A stretch of DNA of 58,697 nucleotides, from positions 1 through 58,697 of the forward strand of contig CANQGL010000007.1 of assembly GCA_947623185.1 (NCBI GenBank). The letters run 5' to 3'. Source of the DNA: an uncultured Lachnospiraceae bacterium. GTDB taxonomy: Bacteria > Bacillota > Clostridia > Lachnospirales > Lachnospiraceae. Positions 7,107-15,945 of this stretch are shown in pieces (the stretch's first letter is position 1; the number at the start of each line of letters is the position of its first letter). Under the pieces are notes generated by a model. The model was not told the DNA's origin. It saw nothing but the letters and a program-made list of their open reading frames with translations, and searched no databases. Both the position numbers and the translations under genes were made by a program.

Positions 7107-7997
7107 TTATGGCCGCGCGGGGAGCCGCTCTTCGCATTTTCCGCAGTCGGAACAGCCGTTGCAGATCGGCCGGCTGCCGCATTCCTCGCAGTTTTTGCGG
7201 TAGTGCGGCACATACAGGGCTTCTTTCGGGATCTCCCAGCCAAAATGGTCGGTCAGTTTCCATTCTATGGGCTTTCCCGCAAAGTTCATGCCGGACTTGT
7301 ACGCCATCCGGCTCTGCAGCCGTTTATCCGGCAGATGATAGCGTCTGCCGTCCTTGATGAAAACGGTCCCCGTCTCGATGAAACAGAAAGAAACGTTGCG
7401 GGCGACGCATTCCGCCCGCAGCGATTTTACCCAGTCAAAATTGCACGGCCTCGCGCCGTCGTAGTTTTCGCCCCCGCAGATGACTTGCTCGATCTGGCCG
7501 CTGTCCAGATAGTTTCCGATGCTGACCGGTCCGATAAACGGGGCGCACATAATACCTTTATGTTTGAACGGAAGTTCCAGCAGAAGCGGGATGCGCTCGT
7601 CGGCCCTGCGCTGATTCTCGCAGGTGACGTTAAAAAAGATGTTTTCCCATCCGTCGTCCCAGCCCGCCGGGAGACAGTCCCGCACGCGCTCCGGCCGTTT
7701 GGTGAGAAGGAAAAAACGGACGTCGCTCCGCTCGCGCATGAGTTCCCATGCCTCGTCGCGCCATCCGTCCGCCTCTTTCAGGAAAAAATCCGAGGTCATG
7801 CAGACCCGGATCAGCTCGCCGCTTTGGATCTTATATCCGCCTTTTCTGGCCCGCTGGATCGGATAACGAAAGCCGGATGTTTTATAAATATCCGCTCCGC
7901 TCCGGTCGCGAACGCGGTCGAGAAAGTACATATAGCAATGCTCGCAGCCCTCGCTGCATTTGATACATCCGTGCCACGGATTCCAGATATCGTGCAT
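7107..7997 (-). CDS. DUF5131 / phage Gp37-Gp68 family radical-SAM-like protein
   Basis: A 296-residue protein beginning MHDIWNPWHGCIKCSEGCEHC, the hallmark N-terminus of the DUF5131 (Gp37/Gp68) family. Its clustered cysteines resemble a radical-SAM iron-sulfur site. Other family features include FFLLTKRPER and CGGENYDGARPC. The C-terminus adds a cysteine-rich tail (CEECGSRPICNGCSDCGKC) that could bind zinc or iron. ATG 7997 is preferred to an upstream ATG at 8027, as GGGAGA stands 6 bases before it. The gene converges with the nitrilase gene with only 16 bases between them. The biochemical function is not established. Confidence 0.85.
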   Translation of the reverse strand: MHDIWNPWHGCIKCSEGCEHCYMYFLDRVRDRSGADIYKTSGFRYPIQRARKGGYKIQSGELIRVCMTSDFFLKEADGWRDEAWELMRERSDVRFFLLTKRPERVRDCLPAGWDDGWENIFFNVTCENQRRADERIPLLLELPFKHKGIMCAPFIGPVSIGNYLDSGQIEQVICGGENYDGARPCNFDWVKSLRAECVARNVSFCFIETGTVFIKDGRRYHLPDKRLQSRMAYKSGMNFAGKPIEWKLTDHFGWEIPKEALYVPHYRKNCEECGSRPICNGCSDCGKCEERLPARP

Positions 7998-8105
7998 CTT
8001 TATTCTCCCGCATTTTACAAAATCCATTGAATTATCGGGAAGTCTCGATTATAATTGAAACCGTACGTTTCGGAAGGCGGTTTAACGGCCGCGCTTATCG
8101 CCGGT

Positions 8106-8879
8106 TCAGCCCTCCGCGGCGTTCTGCCGGTACAGGATCATCAGTCCGCGCAGAAGCAGGTCGGGATCGTAGGTGATCTCATGACGGCAGAGGGGCGTGA
8201 TGAAACGCGCGAGCCCGCCGGTCGAGAGAAGAGTCGCCTTCTCGCCGAGCTCGTCCTCGATGCGGTCGATCAGGCCGTCGATCATGGACGCGCTCCCGTA
8301 CATGATGCCGTTGCGCATACATTCGATCGTATTTTTTCCGATCACCCGCTTCGGGATATCGAGGTTGATCTTCGGAAGCTGGGCGGTACTGTTGACGAGA
8401 GAGTTGAGGGAGATATTCACACCGGGCAGGATCAGCCCGCCGATGTAGCAGCGCGCGCTGTCCACCACGTCGAGCGTTGTGGCCGTCCCCATGTCGATCG
8501 TGATGATCGGCGCCTGATAGCGGGCGATCGCGGCCACCGCCGCCACGATGCGGTCGCCGCCGACCGTCTTGGGGTTGTCCATCTTGATGTTGAGACCCGT
8601 TTTCATGCCGGAGCCGACCAGAAGCGGCCGTTTTCCGGTGATCTTTTTGACGGCGGACGAGAGCGGCGCGTTGAGCTGCGGCACGACCGAGGAGATGATC
8701 GAGCCCTCGATGTCGTTCCGCCTTAAATGGTGGATCTCCAGGATGTTTTTCAGCATGATCGCGTATTCGAGACTTGTCTTGCGGTCATCCGTAGTGATGC
8801 GTTCCTCAAAATAGGTTCTTGTATCGTCGATCCCGCCGACAACAATGTTGCTGTTTCCCATATCGATCGCTAAAATCAT
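8106..8879 (-). CDS. coaX: Type III pantothenate kinase CoaX
   Basis: A 257-residue kinase carrying out the first step of coenzyme A synthesis, the phosphorylation of pantothenate. It has the ASKHA-fold motifs: IDMGNSNIVVG at the N-terminus for phosphate binding, GGDRI, TIDMGTATTLDVV with the catalytic Asp region, and GGLILPG. ATG 8879 follows AAGGAG at 8 bases; an open frame extends far upstream but has no homology. It is divergent from coaBC, so two CoA-pathway genes share one intergenic region. A transcribed leader of about 190 bases lies before the start, containing a 70-nt element also found before the VanR-like gene near 34.4 kb, which suggests post-transcriptional control. Confidence 0.95.
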   Translation of the reverse strand: MILAIDMGNSNIVVGGIDDTRTYFEERITTDDRKTSLEYAIMLKNILEIHHLRRNDIEGSIISSVVPQLNAPLSSAVKKITGKRPLLVGSGMKTGLNIKMDNPKTVGGDRIVAAVAAIARYQAPIITIDMGTATTLDVVDSARCYIGGLILPGVNISLNSLVNSTAQLPKINLDIPKRVIGKNTIECMRNGIMYGSASMIDGLIDRIEDELGEKATLLSTGGLARFITPLCRHEITYDPDLLLRGLMILYRQNAAEG

Positions 8880-8975
8880 GAAGAAAACTCCTTCCATATT
8901 TGGCATTGGTGTGATAGAATAACAAAATAAGTGTTTACACGGAAACGGTAAAGCCGTATGCGGCGCAGGCTGCGG

Positions 8976-8996
8976 CATATGTGCGGGGCACATATG
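8976..8996 (-). other. Perfect stem-loop in the coaX leader
   Basis: CATATGTGC and GCACATATG form a perfect 9-bp inverted repeat around a 3-base loop. It lies in the untranslated region between the conserved 70-nt leader element and the coaX start. There is no T-run, so it is not a classical terminator; it may be part of a folded leader or a protein-binding site. Confidence 0.5.
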
Positions 8997-9006
8997 GATT
9001 TTGAAT

Positions 9007-9076
9007 TCGTTAAGTGTCTGGGTATTACTCGCATTAAGCTCGCGCGCCGCCTTTGGTTTGCGCTTGGCAAGTGCTC
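9007..9076 (-). ncRNA. 70-nt leader element, copy 1 (before coaX)
   Basis: Read on the minus strand, this starts just after a TATAAT box and aligns without gaps to 34418-34487, with 60 of 70 positions identical. The 3' part TGCGAGTAATACCCAGACAC is unchanged. Most differences are A/G exchanges, which keep G-U pairing possible in an RNA. It sits in the same place relative to the promoter in both copies. I do not match it to a named RNA family. Confidence 0.6.
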
Positions 9077-9078
9077 GT

Positions 9079-9107
9079 ATTATACCATACTTCCGAATAA
9101 AAAACAA
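9079..9107 (-). promoter_or_regulatory. coaX promoter
   Basis: On the minus strand, TTGTTT (complement of 9102-9107), 17 bases, then TATAAT (complement of 9079-9084). Transcription would start about base 9072, at the leader element. The -35 lies only 15 bases from the coaBC start codon on the other strand, so binding here may interfere with coaBC expression. Confidence 0.65.
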
Positions 9108-9121
9108 CGGAGGATTCCGCA

Positions 9122-10312
9122 ATGCTTAGAGGGAAAACCGTACTGTTAGGGATCAGCGGCAGCATTGCCGCCTACAAGATCGCGTACCTTGCGAGCGCCT
9201 TAAAAAAACTGAACGCCGACGTACATGTCCTGATGACGAAGAACGCGGTCAATTTCATCAACCCGATCACCTTCGAGACGCTGACCGGGAATAAATGCCT
9301 GGTGGACACCTTCGACCGGAACTTCGAGTTTTCCGTCGAGCATGTGTCGCTCGCGAAGAAAGCCGATGTGGTCCTGATCGCCCCGGCGACGGCCAACGTG
9401 ATCGCAAAGCTGGCGCACGGGCTGGCCGACGATATGCTGACGACCACGGTCCTCGCCTGCACCTGCAAAAAAATCATCAGCCCGGCGATGAACACCCGAA
9501 TGTTTGAGAATGAGATCACGCAGGACAATCTTGAGATCTGCCGGAAATACGGGATGGAAGTGATCGATCCGGCCGACGGCTACCTGGCCTGCGGCGATAC
9601 GGGAGCCGGAAAGATGCCGGAGCCGGAAGTCCTGCTTCAGTATATCCTGCGGGAGATCCGCTATAAAAAAGACCTCACCGGGAAAAAGATCCTGGTGACG
9701 GCCGGGCCGACGCGCGAAGCGATCGATCCGGTGCGCTACATCACCAACCACTCATCCGGAAAAATGGGATACGCCATCGCGAAGGTCGCGGCCTGGCGCG
9801 GGGCTGAGGTGACGCTGGTAACGGGGCCCGCCGAGGCGGAGCCGCCGATGTTTGTGAATCTGGTGCGCGTCGAGAGCGCGCGTGAGATGTTCGAGGCGGT
9901 CACTTCGCGGAGCGCCGGCATGGACGCCGTGATCAAGGCTGCCGCCGTCGCGGACTACCGGCCGAAGACCGTCGCCTCCGAAAAGACCAAGAAGAAGGAC
10001 GGCGATATGGCGATCGAGCTGGTCCGCACCGACGACATCATCAAGTGGCTCGGCGAGCACAAGCCCGAAGGGCAGGTCCTCTGCGGATTTTCGATGGAGA
10101 CCGAAAACATGCTGGAGAATTCGCGCGCCAAGCTTGTCAAAAAGAACCTCGACATGATCGTGGCGAACAACTTAAAGGTCGAGGGCGCCGGGTTCGGAAC
10201 GGACACGAATGTAGTCACGATCATTAAAAAAGAGAAAGAGATCCAGCTGGACCGCATGCCGAAGGAAGAAGTGGCGGAGCGGCTCCTGGATGAGATCTTT
10301 TTCCGCGGCTGA
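9122..10312 (+). CDS. coaBC: Bifunctional phosphopantothenoylcysteine decarboxylase/synthetase CoaBC
   Basis: A 396-residue fusion of two CoA-pathway enzymes. The N-terminal flavoprotein CoaC (about 1-180) has GISGSIAAYK, the active-site His in SVEHVSLAKKADV, the PAMNTRMFE motif and the catalytic Cys in ACGDTGAGKMPEP. The C-terminal CoaB (about 185-396) has VTAGPTREAIDPVRYITN, SSGKMGYAIA and AAVADYRPK. The enzyme joins 4'-phosphopantothenate to cysteine using CTP, then decarboxylates the product. ACGGAGG precedes the ATG. It is divergent from coaX, which supplies the substrate. Confidence 0.96.
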   Translation: MLRGKTVLLGISGSIAAYKIAYLASALKKLNADVHVLMTKNAVNFINPITFETLTGNKCLVDTFDRNFEFSVEHVSLAKKADVVLIAPATANVIAKLAHGLADDMLTTTVLACTCKKIISPAMNTRMFENEITQDNLEICRKYGMEVIDPADGYLACGDTGAGKMPEPEVLLQYILREIRYKKDLTGKKILVTAGPTREAIDPVRYITNHSSGKMGYAIAKVAAWRGAEVTLVTGPAEAEPPMFVNLVRVESAREMFEAVTSRSAGMDAVIKAAAVADYRPKTVASEKTKKKDGDMAIELVRTDDIIKWLGEHKPEGQVLCGFSMETENMLENSRAKLVKKNLDMIVANNLKVEGAGFGTDTNVVTIIKKEKEIQLDRMPKEEVAERLLDEIFFRG

Positions 10313-10395
10313 CCCGGGGGGATCGCGCCGCGATAGAGGATGGCCGGAAACGGTCGGTGTCCTATGCTTTGGGGAAAGCAGAATAGGAGGATTTT

Positions 10396-12063
10396 ATGAA
10401 GAAGAGAGCAGTATCAGCAGTTCTGGCAGTCGTTCTTGCGGCTTCGCTGATGACCGGCTGCGGCGGATCCGGAAATTCCGCTCCGGAGACCCAGGCGGCA
10501 GGAGGTTCGCAGGAAACGGAAGCGCAGGCGGAAACGGAAAAGCCGGACGACGGCGCGGGGACCGCGGCGGAGCAGGGCGGCGATTTTAAGGACGAGATCC
10601 ATATCGTCATCGATTCCAACCCCTCATCCCTTGATATCGCGGTCACCACAGAGGATGTCGCCGCGAACGTGGCGCAGGGAACGATCTTCGAGCAGCTGGT
10701 CGCGATCGACGATCAGTATATGCCGGTTCCGGAGCTTGCCGAGAAGGTCGACATCAGTGACGATACGACCGAATACACCTATCATCTGCGCCAGGGAGTC
10801 AAATTCCACAACGGCGAGGAAATGAAGGCCGACGATGTCGTCGCCTCCATGAACCGCTGGATCGAGGCCGCCAGCAACGCGCAGGCGATGGTCGGCGACG
10901 CCAGATTTGAAAAAGTGGACGATTATACGGTGAAGATCAAAATGGCCGCTCCGTGCGCGTATCTGAACGAGCTGATCGCCGGTCTCGGAAACCGCGCGGC
11001 CATTATGCCGAAATCCGTGATCGACGCGGCGGATCCGGACACCGGACTTGTCAAGGAATACATCGGGACCGGCCCCTACATGCTGGACGAGTGGGAGCAG
11101 GATCAGTATATCAAGCTGGTGAAATTCGAGGATTATCAGCCCTACGGAACGGACGGCGATTACTCCGCGTGGGTCGGTTACAAGCACGCCTACACCCCGA
11201 CGGTCTACTATGATATCGTGGTCGATTCGAGCACGGTCATCGCCGGACTGCAGACCGGCGAGTACGACGCCGCATTTGACATCAATTACGACAACATCGA
11301 CATGTTCCGCAACGACGAGAACTTCAAAGTCGAGCAGACGCTCGGCGAGGAAGCGATGCTGATTTTTAATAAGAAGGAAGGCATGGCGACCGACGAAAAG
11401 ATCCGTCAGGCGGTACAGGCGGCGCTCAACTGCGACGACATCATGATGGCGGCGTACAGCAGACCCGAGTTCTACGAGCTCTACGGCAGCTACATGTTCA
11501 AGGAGCAGAGCGACTGGTATACCGAGGAAGGCAGCGAATACTTCAACGAGAACGATCCGGAGCGCGCAAAACAGCTCTATGACGAGTCCGAATACAGCGG
11601 CGAGACCTTCAAGGTCCTTGTGGCTTCCGACAGCCCCGATTTCTTCAGCATGGCGGTCGTGGTCCAGAACCAGCTTGAGGCTGCCGGTATCCCGTGCGAG
11701 CTCCTCACCTACGACTGGTCCACATTCGTCGATATCCGCAACAACGAGCCGGATCAGTACAATGCGTTTATCACCTCCTTCGCACCGAAGGTGATCCCGA
11801 CGATGAACCTGTACCTTTCCTCCGACTGGGCTGGCTGGTGCACGGACGAGCGCATCCAGGAGGGCCTGGTCTCGATCAACACCGATACGTCGAAGGACAA
11901 CGCGGTTGCGACCTGGGTCGACCTCCAGAAGTACATGCTTGAGACTTCGGTCCCGGTCGTGAAATTCGGCAGCACGATCCGCTTCATGGTATGCAAGAGC
12001 GGTTTTGACGGCCTTGGTTTCTTTGAGCGGCCGCTGGTCGTGAACGCGAGACTGTACGAGTAA
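10396..12063 (+). CDS. Substrate-binding lipoprotein of an oligopeptide-type ABC importer
   Basis: A 555-residue SBP_bac_5-family (DppA/OppA-type) binding protein. The lipoprotein signal ends in LMTGC (Cys about residue 21), followed by a Gly/Glu/Ala-rich linker to about residue 60. The folded part includes the typical YTYHLRQGVKFHNGE and a DIAVTTED start. ATAGGAGG precedes the ATG. It is the first gene of a five-gene cluster (lipoprotein, two permeases, two ATPases). A strong hairpin right after its stop probably protects the message so that more binding protein than permease is made. The ligand is not readable from sequence; peptides, nickel chelates or glycosides are all known for this family. 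Confidence 0.92.
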   Translation: MKKRAVSAVLAVVLAASLMTGCGGSGNSAPETQAAGGSQETEAQAETEKPDDGAGTAAEQGGDFKDEIHIVIDSNPSSLDIAVTTEDVAANVAQGTIFEQLVAIDDQYMPVPELAEKVDISDDTTEYTYHLRQGVKFHNGEEMKADDVVASMNRWIEAASNAQAMVGDARFEKVDDYTVKIKMAAPCAYLNELIAGLGNRAAIMPKSVIDAADPDTGLVKEYIGTGPYMLDEWEQDQYIKLVKFEDYQPYGTDGDYSAWVGYKHAYTPTVYYDIVVDSSTVIAGLQTGEYDAAFDINYDNIDMFRNDENFKVEQTLGEEAMLIFNKKEGMATDEKIRQAVQAALNCDDIMMAAYSRPEFYELYGSYMFKEQSDWYTEEGSEYFNENDPERAKQLYDESEYSGETFKVLVASDSPDFFSMAVVVQNQLEAAGIPCELLTYDWSTFVDIRNNEPDQYNAFITSFAPKVIPTMNLYLSSDWAGWCTDERIQEGLVSINTDTSKDNAVATWVDLQKYMLETSVPVVKFGSTIRFMVCKSGFDGLGFFERPLVVNARLYE

Positions 12064-12070
12064 GACATGC

Positions 12071-12095
12071 GGTGCCGCCCTCTTCGGGCGGCACC
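12071..12095 (+). other. Intercistronic stem-loop after the binding-protein gene
   Basis: A perfect 10-bp GC-rich stem (GGTGCCGCCC / GGGCGGCACC) around a 5-base loop lies between the binding-protein stop and the first permease. There is no T-run, so it is more likely an mRNA-stabilising or attenuating hairpin than a full terminator, as is common after importer binding-protein genes. Confidence 0.65.
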
Positions 12096-12118
12096 CATAT
12101 TGAAATCCGGTGATTTTC

Positions 12119-13069
12119 ATGAAAAAATATATTATCAGGCGCCTTCTGGCGCTGATCCCGACTCTGTTCGTCGTTTCGATCGTGATCTTTTCCATCATCC
12201 ATATGACTCCGGGCGATCCGGCGGCGATGATCCTCGGCGACAAGGCGTCCGTAGAGGACATCGAAGCGCTGCGTGAAGCGATGGGACTGAACGATCCGCT
12301 GCCTGTCCAGTACATCAACTGGGTGACGGGCGTGTTTCACGGCGATCTCGGGCAGTCCGTCTTTATCGACGAACCCATGACGCAGATCTTAAAGGAATAT
12401 ATGGCTCCGACGTTTTCGCTGACGATCTACGCGATGATCATCTCGACGGTCCTCGCGATCCCTCTGGGCGTGATCGCGGCCAAAAAACGCGGATCTTTTA
12501 CGGATCAGGGGATCTCGTTCCTCTCCATGATCGGGATCTCGATGCCGAGCTTCCTTCTGGGACTGCTCCTGATCCTCGGTTTTGCGGTACAGCTCCGCTG
12601 GTTCCCGGTAGGCGGTTATAAGACGATCGCCAAGGACGGCCTGATCGCGCATATCCGCTATCTGACGCTTCCGGCGCTGGCGCTCGGCTTTATGGAGGCG
12701 GCGCTGATCATCCGCCTGACGCGGTCTTCGGTCCTGGAAGTTCTGGCCAGCGATTATGTTAAAATGGCGAAAGCGAAGGGCGTTTCGGAGTTTGCCCTGA
12801 TCATGAAGCACGCGTTCAAGAACGCGCTGATCCCGATCCTCACGGTGCTCGGGCAGACCTTTATGGCCCTGCTCGCCGGGGCGGCGATCGTTGAGAGCGT
12901 GTTCAACATCCCGGGGATCGGCCGTCTGACGGTCAATTCCGTGAACCGTCGTGATTACGAGGTCATTCAGGCAGTCGTTCTGATGGTCTCCCTGATCAAT
13001 GTCGTGATGTGCCTGGCCGTCGACCTTCTTTACGGCCTGGTGGATCCGCGCGTGAGACTGGAGGATTAG
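12119..13069 (+). CDS. ABC importer permease, DppB/OppB type
   Basis: A 316-residue membrane protein with six predicted membrane segments and the DppB N-terminal pattern MKKYIIRRLLALIPTLFVVS, followed by MTPGDPA. The cytoplasmic EAA-type loop (YVKMAKAKGVSEFALIMKHAFKNALIP) that contacts the ATPase is near residues 215-240. ATG 12119 with GGTGA upstream is preferred over the in-frame GTG at 12110. It forms the translocation channel with the next gene product. Confidence 0.93.
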   Translation: MKKYIIRRLLALIPTLFVVSIVIFSIIHMTPGDPAAMILGDKASVEDIEALREAMGLNDPLPVQYINWVTGVFHGDLGQSVFIDEPMTQILKEYMAPTFSLTIYAMIISTVLAIPLGVIAAKKRGSFTDQGISFLSMIGISMPSFLLGLLLILGFAVQLRWFPVGGYKTIAKDGLIAHIRYLTLPALALGFMEAALIIRLTRSSVLEVLASDYVKMAKAKGVSEFALIMKHAFKNALIPILTVLGQTFMALLAGAAIVESVFNIPGIGRLTVNSVNRRDYEVIQAVVLMVSLINVVMCLAVDLLYGLVDPRVRLED

Positions 13070-13072
13070 CCG

Positions 13073-13942
13073 ATGACAGACCTGAATGAGATCAGAAAAA
13101 GACTTTTGAAGGAGCAGAGACAGCTCCTTGTACATAAATTCCTGCACAACCGGCTGGCGGTCACCGGCGGGACCATCACGTTCGTGATGTTGTTCCTCGC
13201 CCTCGCGGCTCCGCTTCTTGCGGCGCAGGGACCGCTTGAGATGGTGGTTTCGGACCGCCTTTCCGCGCCCTCGGCGGCGCACATCTTTGGGACCGATACC
13301 TACGGGCGCGACGTGTTTTCGCGGATCCTTTACGGGGCGCGCGTTTCGATGACGATAGGCCTGTTCGTAGGGCTGATCACGATGGTCGCCGGTATGTGTC
13401 TCGGCCTCCTGGCGAGCTGGTTCAAGACGCTTGACGAGGTGCTCATGCGCATCTGCGACGGTCTGAACGCGATCCCGTCCACGCTGCTCGCGATCGCTTT
13501 CATGGCGGCTCTGGGCGCCAGCATCACCAATGTCATTGTCAGCCTTTCCATTGTCTCGATCCCGCGTATGGCGCGGATCGCCCGCTCCGCGGCTCTCGTG
13601 GTCAAGGAGCAGACTTATATCGAGGCGATCGCGGCGGCCGGGGCGGGGCCTTTCCACATTATTTTCCGCCATATCGCGCCGAACATCCTCTCGCCGGTCA
13701 TCGTGCAGGCGTCCTATGTGTTCGCGAACGCGATCATCACCGAGGCGGCGCTTTCCTTCCTCGGAGTCGGCGTGCCTGTCCCGCAGCCGAGCTGGGGGAA
13801 CATCCTGTATGAGGGAAAAGACGTGATCTACAACGCGTGGTGGATGATCGTTTACCCGGCGGTGTTTACGGCGCTTACGGTATTCGGGCTGAACCTGTTC
13901 GGAGACGGTCTGCGCGACCTTCTGGACCCGCATACGAGCTGA
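13073..13942 (+). CDS. ABC importer permease, DppC/OppC type
   Basis: A 289-residue permease, starting three bases after its partner gene. The long cytoplasmic N-terminus (about 35 residues), the HNRLAVTGG entry into the first helix, the FGTDTYGRDVFSRILYGAR motif and the EAA loop (YIEAIAAAGAGPFHIIFRHI) are characteristic of DppC proteins. GGAGG lies within the end of the upstream gene, 9 bases before the start, so translation is coupled. Confidence 0.93.
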   Translation: MTDLNEIRKRLLKEQRQLLVHKFLHNRLAVTGGTITFVMLFLALAAPLLAAQGPLEMVVSDRLSAPSAAHIFGTDTYGRDVFSRILYGARVSMTIGLFVGLITMVAGMCLGLLASWFKTLDEVLMRICDGLNAIPSTLLAIAFMAALGASITNVIVSLSIVSIPRMARIARSAALVVKEQTYIEAIAAAGAGPFHIIFRHIAPNILSPVIVQASYVFANAIITEAALSFLGVGVPVPQPSWGNILYEGKDVIYNAWWMIVYPAVFTALTVFGLNLFGDGLRDLLDPHTS

Positions 13943-13968
13943 CGCGAGAGCGGTTAGGAGAATTCGGA

Positions 13969-14970
13969 ATGAGTGAAAAGATCCTTGAGATAGAGAATTT
14001 GAGCACGTCGTTTAAGACGGAGCGCGGCGTCATGAAAGCGGTGGACGGCGTTTCGTTTTATGTAAACAAAGGAGAGGTGCTGGGCCTCGTCGGCGAGTCG
14101 GGCTGCGGAAAGAGCGTGACTTCGCAATCCATTCTGCGTCTGTATGACGAGAAATACCTGGCGTCCTATGAGGGGGAGATCCGGTTTAACGGAAAGGATC
14201 TCCTCGCGCTCCCGGAGCGGGAGATGCGCAGGATCCGCGGACACGAGATCTCCATGATCTTTCAGGATGCGCTGAGTTCGCTGAATCCGGTTTTTACGGT
14301 CGGCGATCAGATCACGGAACCGCTCCGGATCCATCAGAAACTTTCAAAGTCCGCGGCGCGGAGCCGGGCGATCGAGATCCTCTCTCTGGTCGGGATCCCG
14401 TCGCCGGAAAAACGGATCGATCAGTATCCGCATGAGCTTTCCGGCGGTATGCGCCAGCGCGTGATGATCGCCATAGCTCTCGCGTGCAGGCCGAAACTTC
14501 TGATCGCCGACGAACCGACCACGGCTCTCGACGTGACGATCCAGGCGCAGATCATCGATCTGATCATGTCGTTAAACAAAAAGTTCGATATGGGCGTGAT
14601 CCTCATCACCCATGACCTCGCGGTGGTGGCGGAGACCTGCAGCCGGGTAGCCGTCATGTATCTCGGGCAGATCGTCGAGGAGGCGGATGTCTGCCGGATC
14701 TTCGACGCGCCGAGGCATCCGTATACGAGGGGCCTGATCAATTCGATCCCGCGCATGAGCGGAGAGCGGGCAAAACGGCTCTATATGATCCCGGGGACCG
14801 TGCCGCTGCTCAACCAGATCCCGGATGGGTGCCGCTTCGCGCCGCGCTGCCCGTATGCGACGGAAAGCTGCAGGACGGCGATGCCGGAGCTTACGGAGAC
14901 CGGGGAGCCCGGACACCGGGTACGCTGCTTCCGCTACCGGGAGCTGACTGAGGAGGTGAGCGGCGCATGA
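13969..14970 (+). CDS. ABC importer ATPase, DppD/OppD type
   Basis: A 333-residue ATP-binding protein with Walker A GESGCGKS, signature LSGGMRQR, Walker B LLIADEPTTALD and a switch His in LITHDLAV. The C-terminal oligopeptide-transporter domain contains the cysteine set CRFAPRCPYATESC and a later Cys, which in this family can hold an iron-sulfur cluster. ATG 13969 with TTAGGAG is chosen; an open frame from 13837 overlaps the permease gene and has no homology. It ends with a 4-base ATGA overlap with the second ATPase. Confidence 0.93.
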   Translation: MSEKILEIENLSTSFKTERGVMKAVDGVSFYVNKGEVLGLVGESGCGKSVTSQSILRLYDEKYLASYEGEIRFNGKDLLALPEREMRRIRGHEISMIFQDALSSLNPVFTVGDQITEPLRIHQKLSKSAARSRAIEILSLVGIPSPEKRIDQYPHELSGGMRQRVMIAIALACRPKLLIADEPTTALDVTIQAQIIDLIMSLNKKFDMGVILITHDLAVVAETCSRVAVMYLGQIVEEADVCRIFDAPRHPYTRGLINSIPRMSGERAKRLYMIPGTVPLLNQIPDGCRFAPRCPYATESCRTAMPELTETGEPGHRVRCFRYRELTEEVSGA

Positions 14971-15932
14971 GCGAAGAGATCCTGAAAGCTGAACATGTAA
15001 AGATGTACTTTCCCGTCCGAGGGACGTTCGGAAATATCGTCAATCAGGTAAAAGCCGTCGACGATGTGTCGCTGTCGCTTTATAAGGGCGAGACCTACGG
15101 GCTGGTGGGCGAGACCGGTTGCGGGAAAAGCACGCTCGGGCGCGTGCTGATCCGGTTACTTTCCGCCACGGAGGGTACAATTACCTATAAAGGGAAAGAC
15201 CTGTTAAAGGCCGGCGATTCCGAGATGCGCCATCTGCGCCGCGAACTGCAGATGGTGTTCCAGGATCCCTACACGTCGCTGAATCCCAGGATGCGGGCCG
15301 GCGATATCCTGACGGAAGTGCTCAAGATCCAGGGGATCGGAGACCGCGACTCGCGCATGGCGGCCGCCCTGGATGTGCTCGGGAAAGTGGGGCTCCTGCC
15401 GGAACATTTTTACCGGTTCCCGCACGAGTTTTCCGGCGGACAGCGCCAGCGGATCGGTCTGGCGCGTGCGCTGATCCTGAATCCCGAGCTGATCATCTGC
15501 GACGAGCCGGTGTCGGCTCTGGACGTTTCGGTCCAGTCGCAGATCATCAATCTTCTGCTCGACATGCAGGAGGAACGCGGGCTGACGTACCTGTTCATTT
15601 CGCACGACATGAGTGTGATCCGCTATATCGCGGACCGGGTCGGCGTTATGTACCTCGGCCATCTGGTGGAGGAGGGACCGGTCGACGAACTGTTTGCCGC
15701 GCCCGCCCATCCGTATACGCAGGTGCTTTTGTCGGCGGTTCCGTCCGACAATCCGCATGAGAAGAAGGAGCGGATCATCCTCGAGGGAGATCTGCCCTCG
15801 CCGATCGACCCGCCGGAAGGCTGCGCGTTCTGTACGCGCTGTCCGTACGCGACGGAGATCTGCCGGAAGGAACGGCCGGAACGGTTCCAGATCAACGAAG
15901 GCCACAGAGTATATTGTCACTTAATGAAATAA
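14967..15932 (+). CDS. ABC importer ATPase, DppF/OppF type
   Basis: A 321-residue ATPase that pairs with the preceding one. Walker A GETGCGKST, signature FSGGQRQRIGLARAL and Walker B LIICDEPVSALD are intact. The C-terminal domain carries CAFCTRCPYATEIC and a later Cys. The opening MYFPVRGTFG is typical of DppF. It is the last gene of the importer; the release-factor gene follows 13 bases on, so some read-through transcription into prfC is likely. Confidence 0.93.
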   Translation: MSEEILKAEHVKMYFPVRGTFGNIVNQVKAVDDVSLSLYKGETYGLVGETGCGKSTLGRVLIRLLSATEGTITYKGKDLLKAGDSEMRHLRRELQMVFQDPYTSLNPRMRAGDILTEVLKIQGIGDRDSRMAAALDVLGKVGLLPEHFYRFPHEFSGGQRQRIGLARALILNPELIICDEPVSALDVSVQSQIINLLLDMQEERGLTYLFISHDMSVIRYIADRVGVMYLGHLVEEGPVDELFAAPAHPYTQVLLSAVPSDNPHEKKERIILEGDLPSPIDPPEGCAFCTRCPYATEICRKERPERFQINEGHRVYCHLMK

Positions 15933-15945
15933 TGGGGGTATTTTT

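Noticed and set aside
7059-8030. 323-codon plus-strand frame opposite the DUF5131 gene
   Set aside because: The minus-strand product has a definite family and start; this frame has no ribosome site and shadow-like composition.
10624-12318. 564-codon open frame opposite the binding-protein gene
   Set aside because: Antisense to a gene with a lipobox and full family motifs; composition is Val/Arg/His/Asp-rich with no recognisable domain.
12389-13933. 514-codon open frame opposite the permease genes
   Set aside because: Antisense shadow, extremely Arg/His/Asp-rich, no start signal; the plus-strand permeases are certain.
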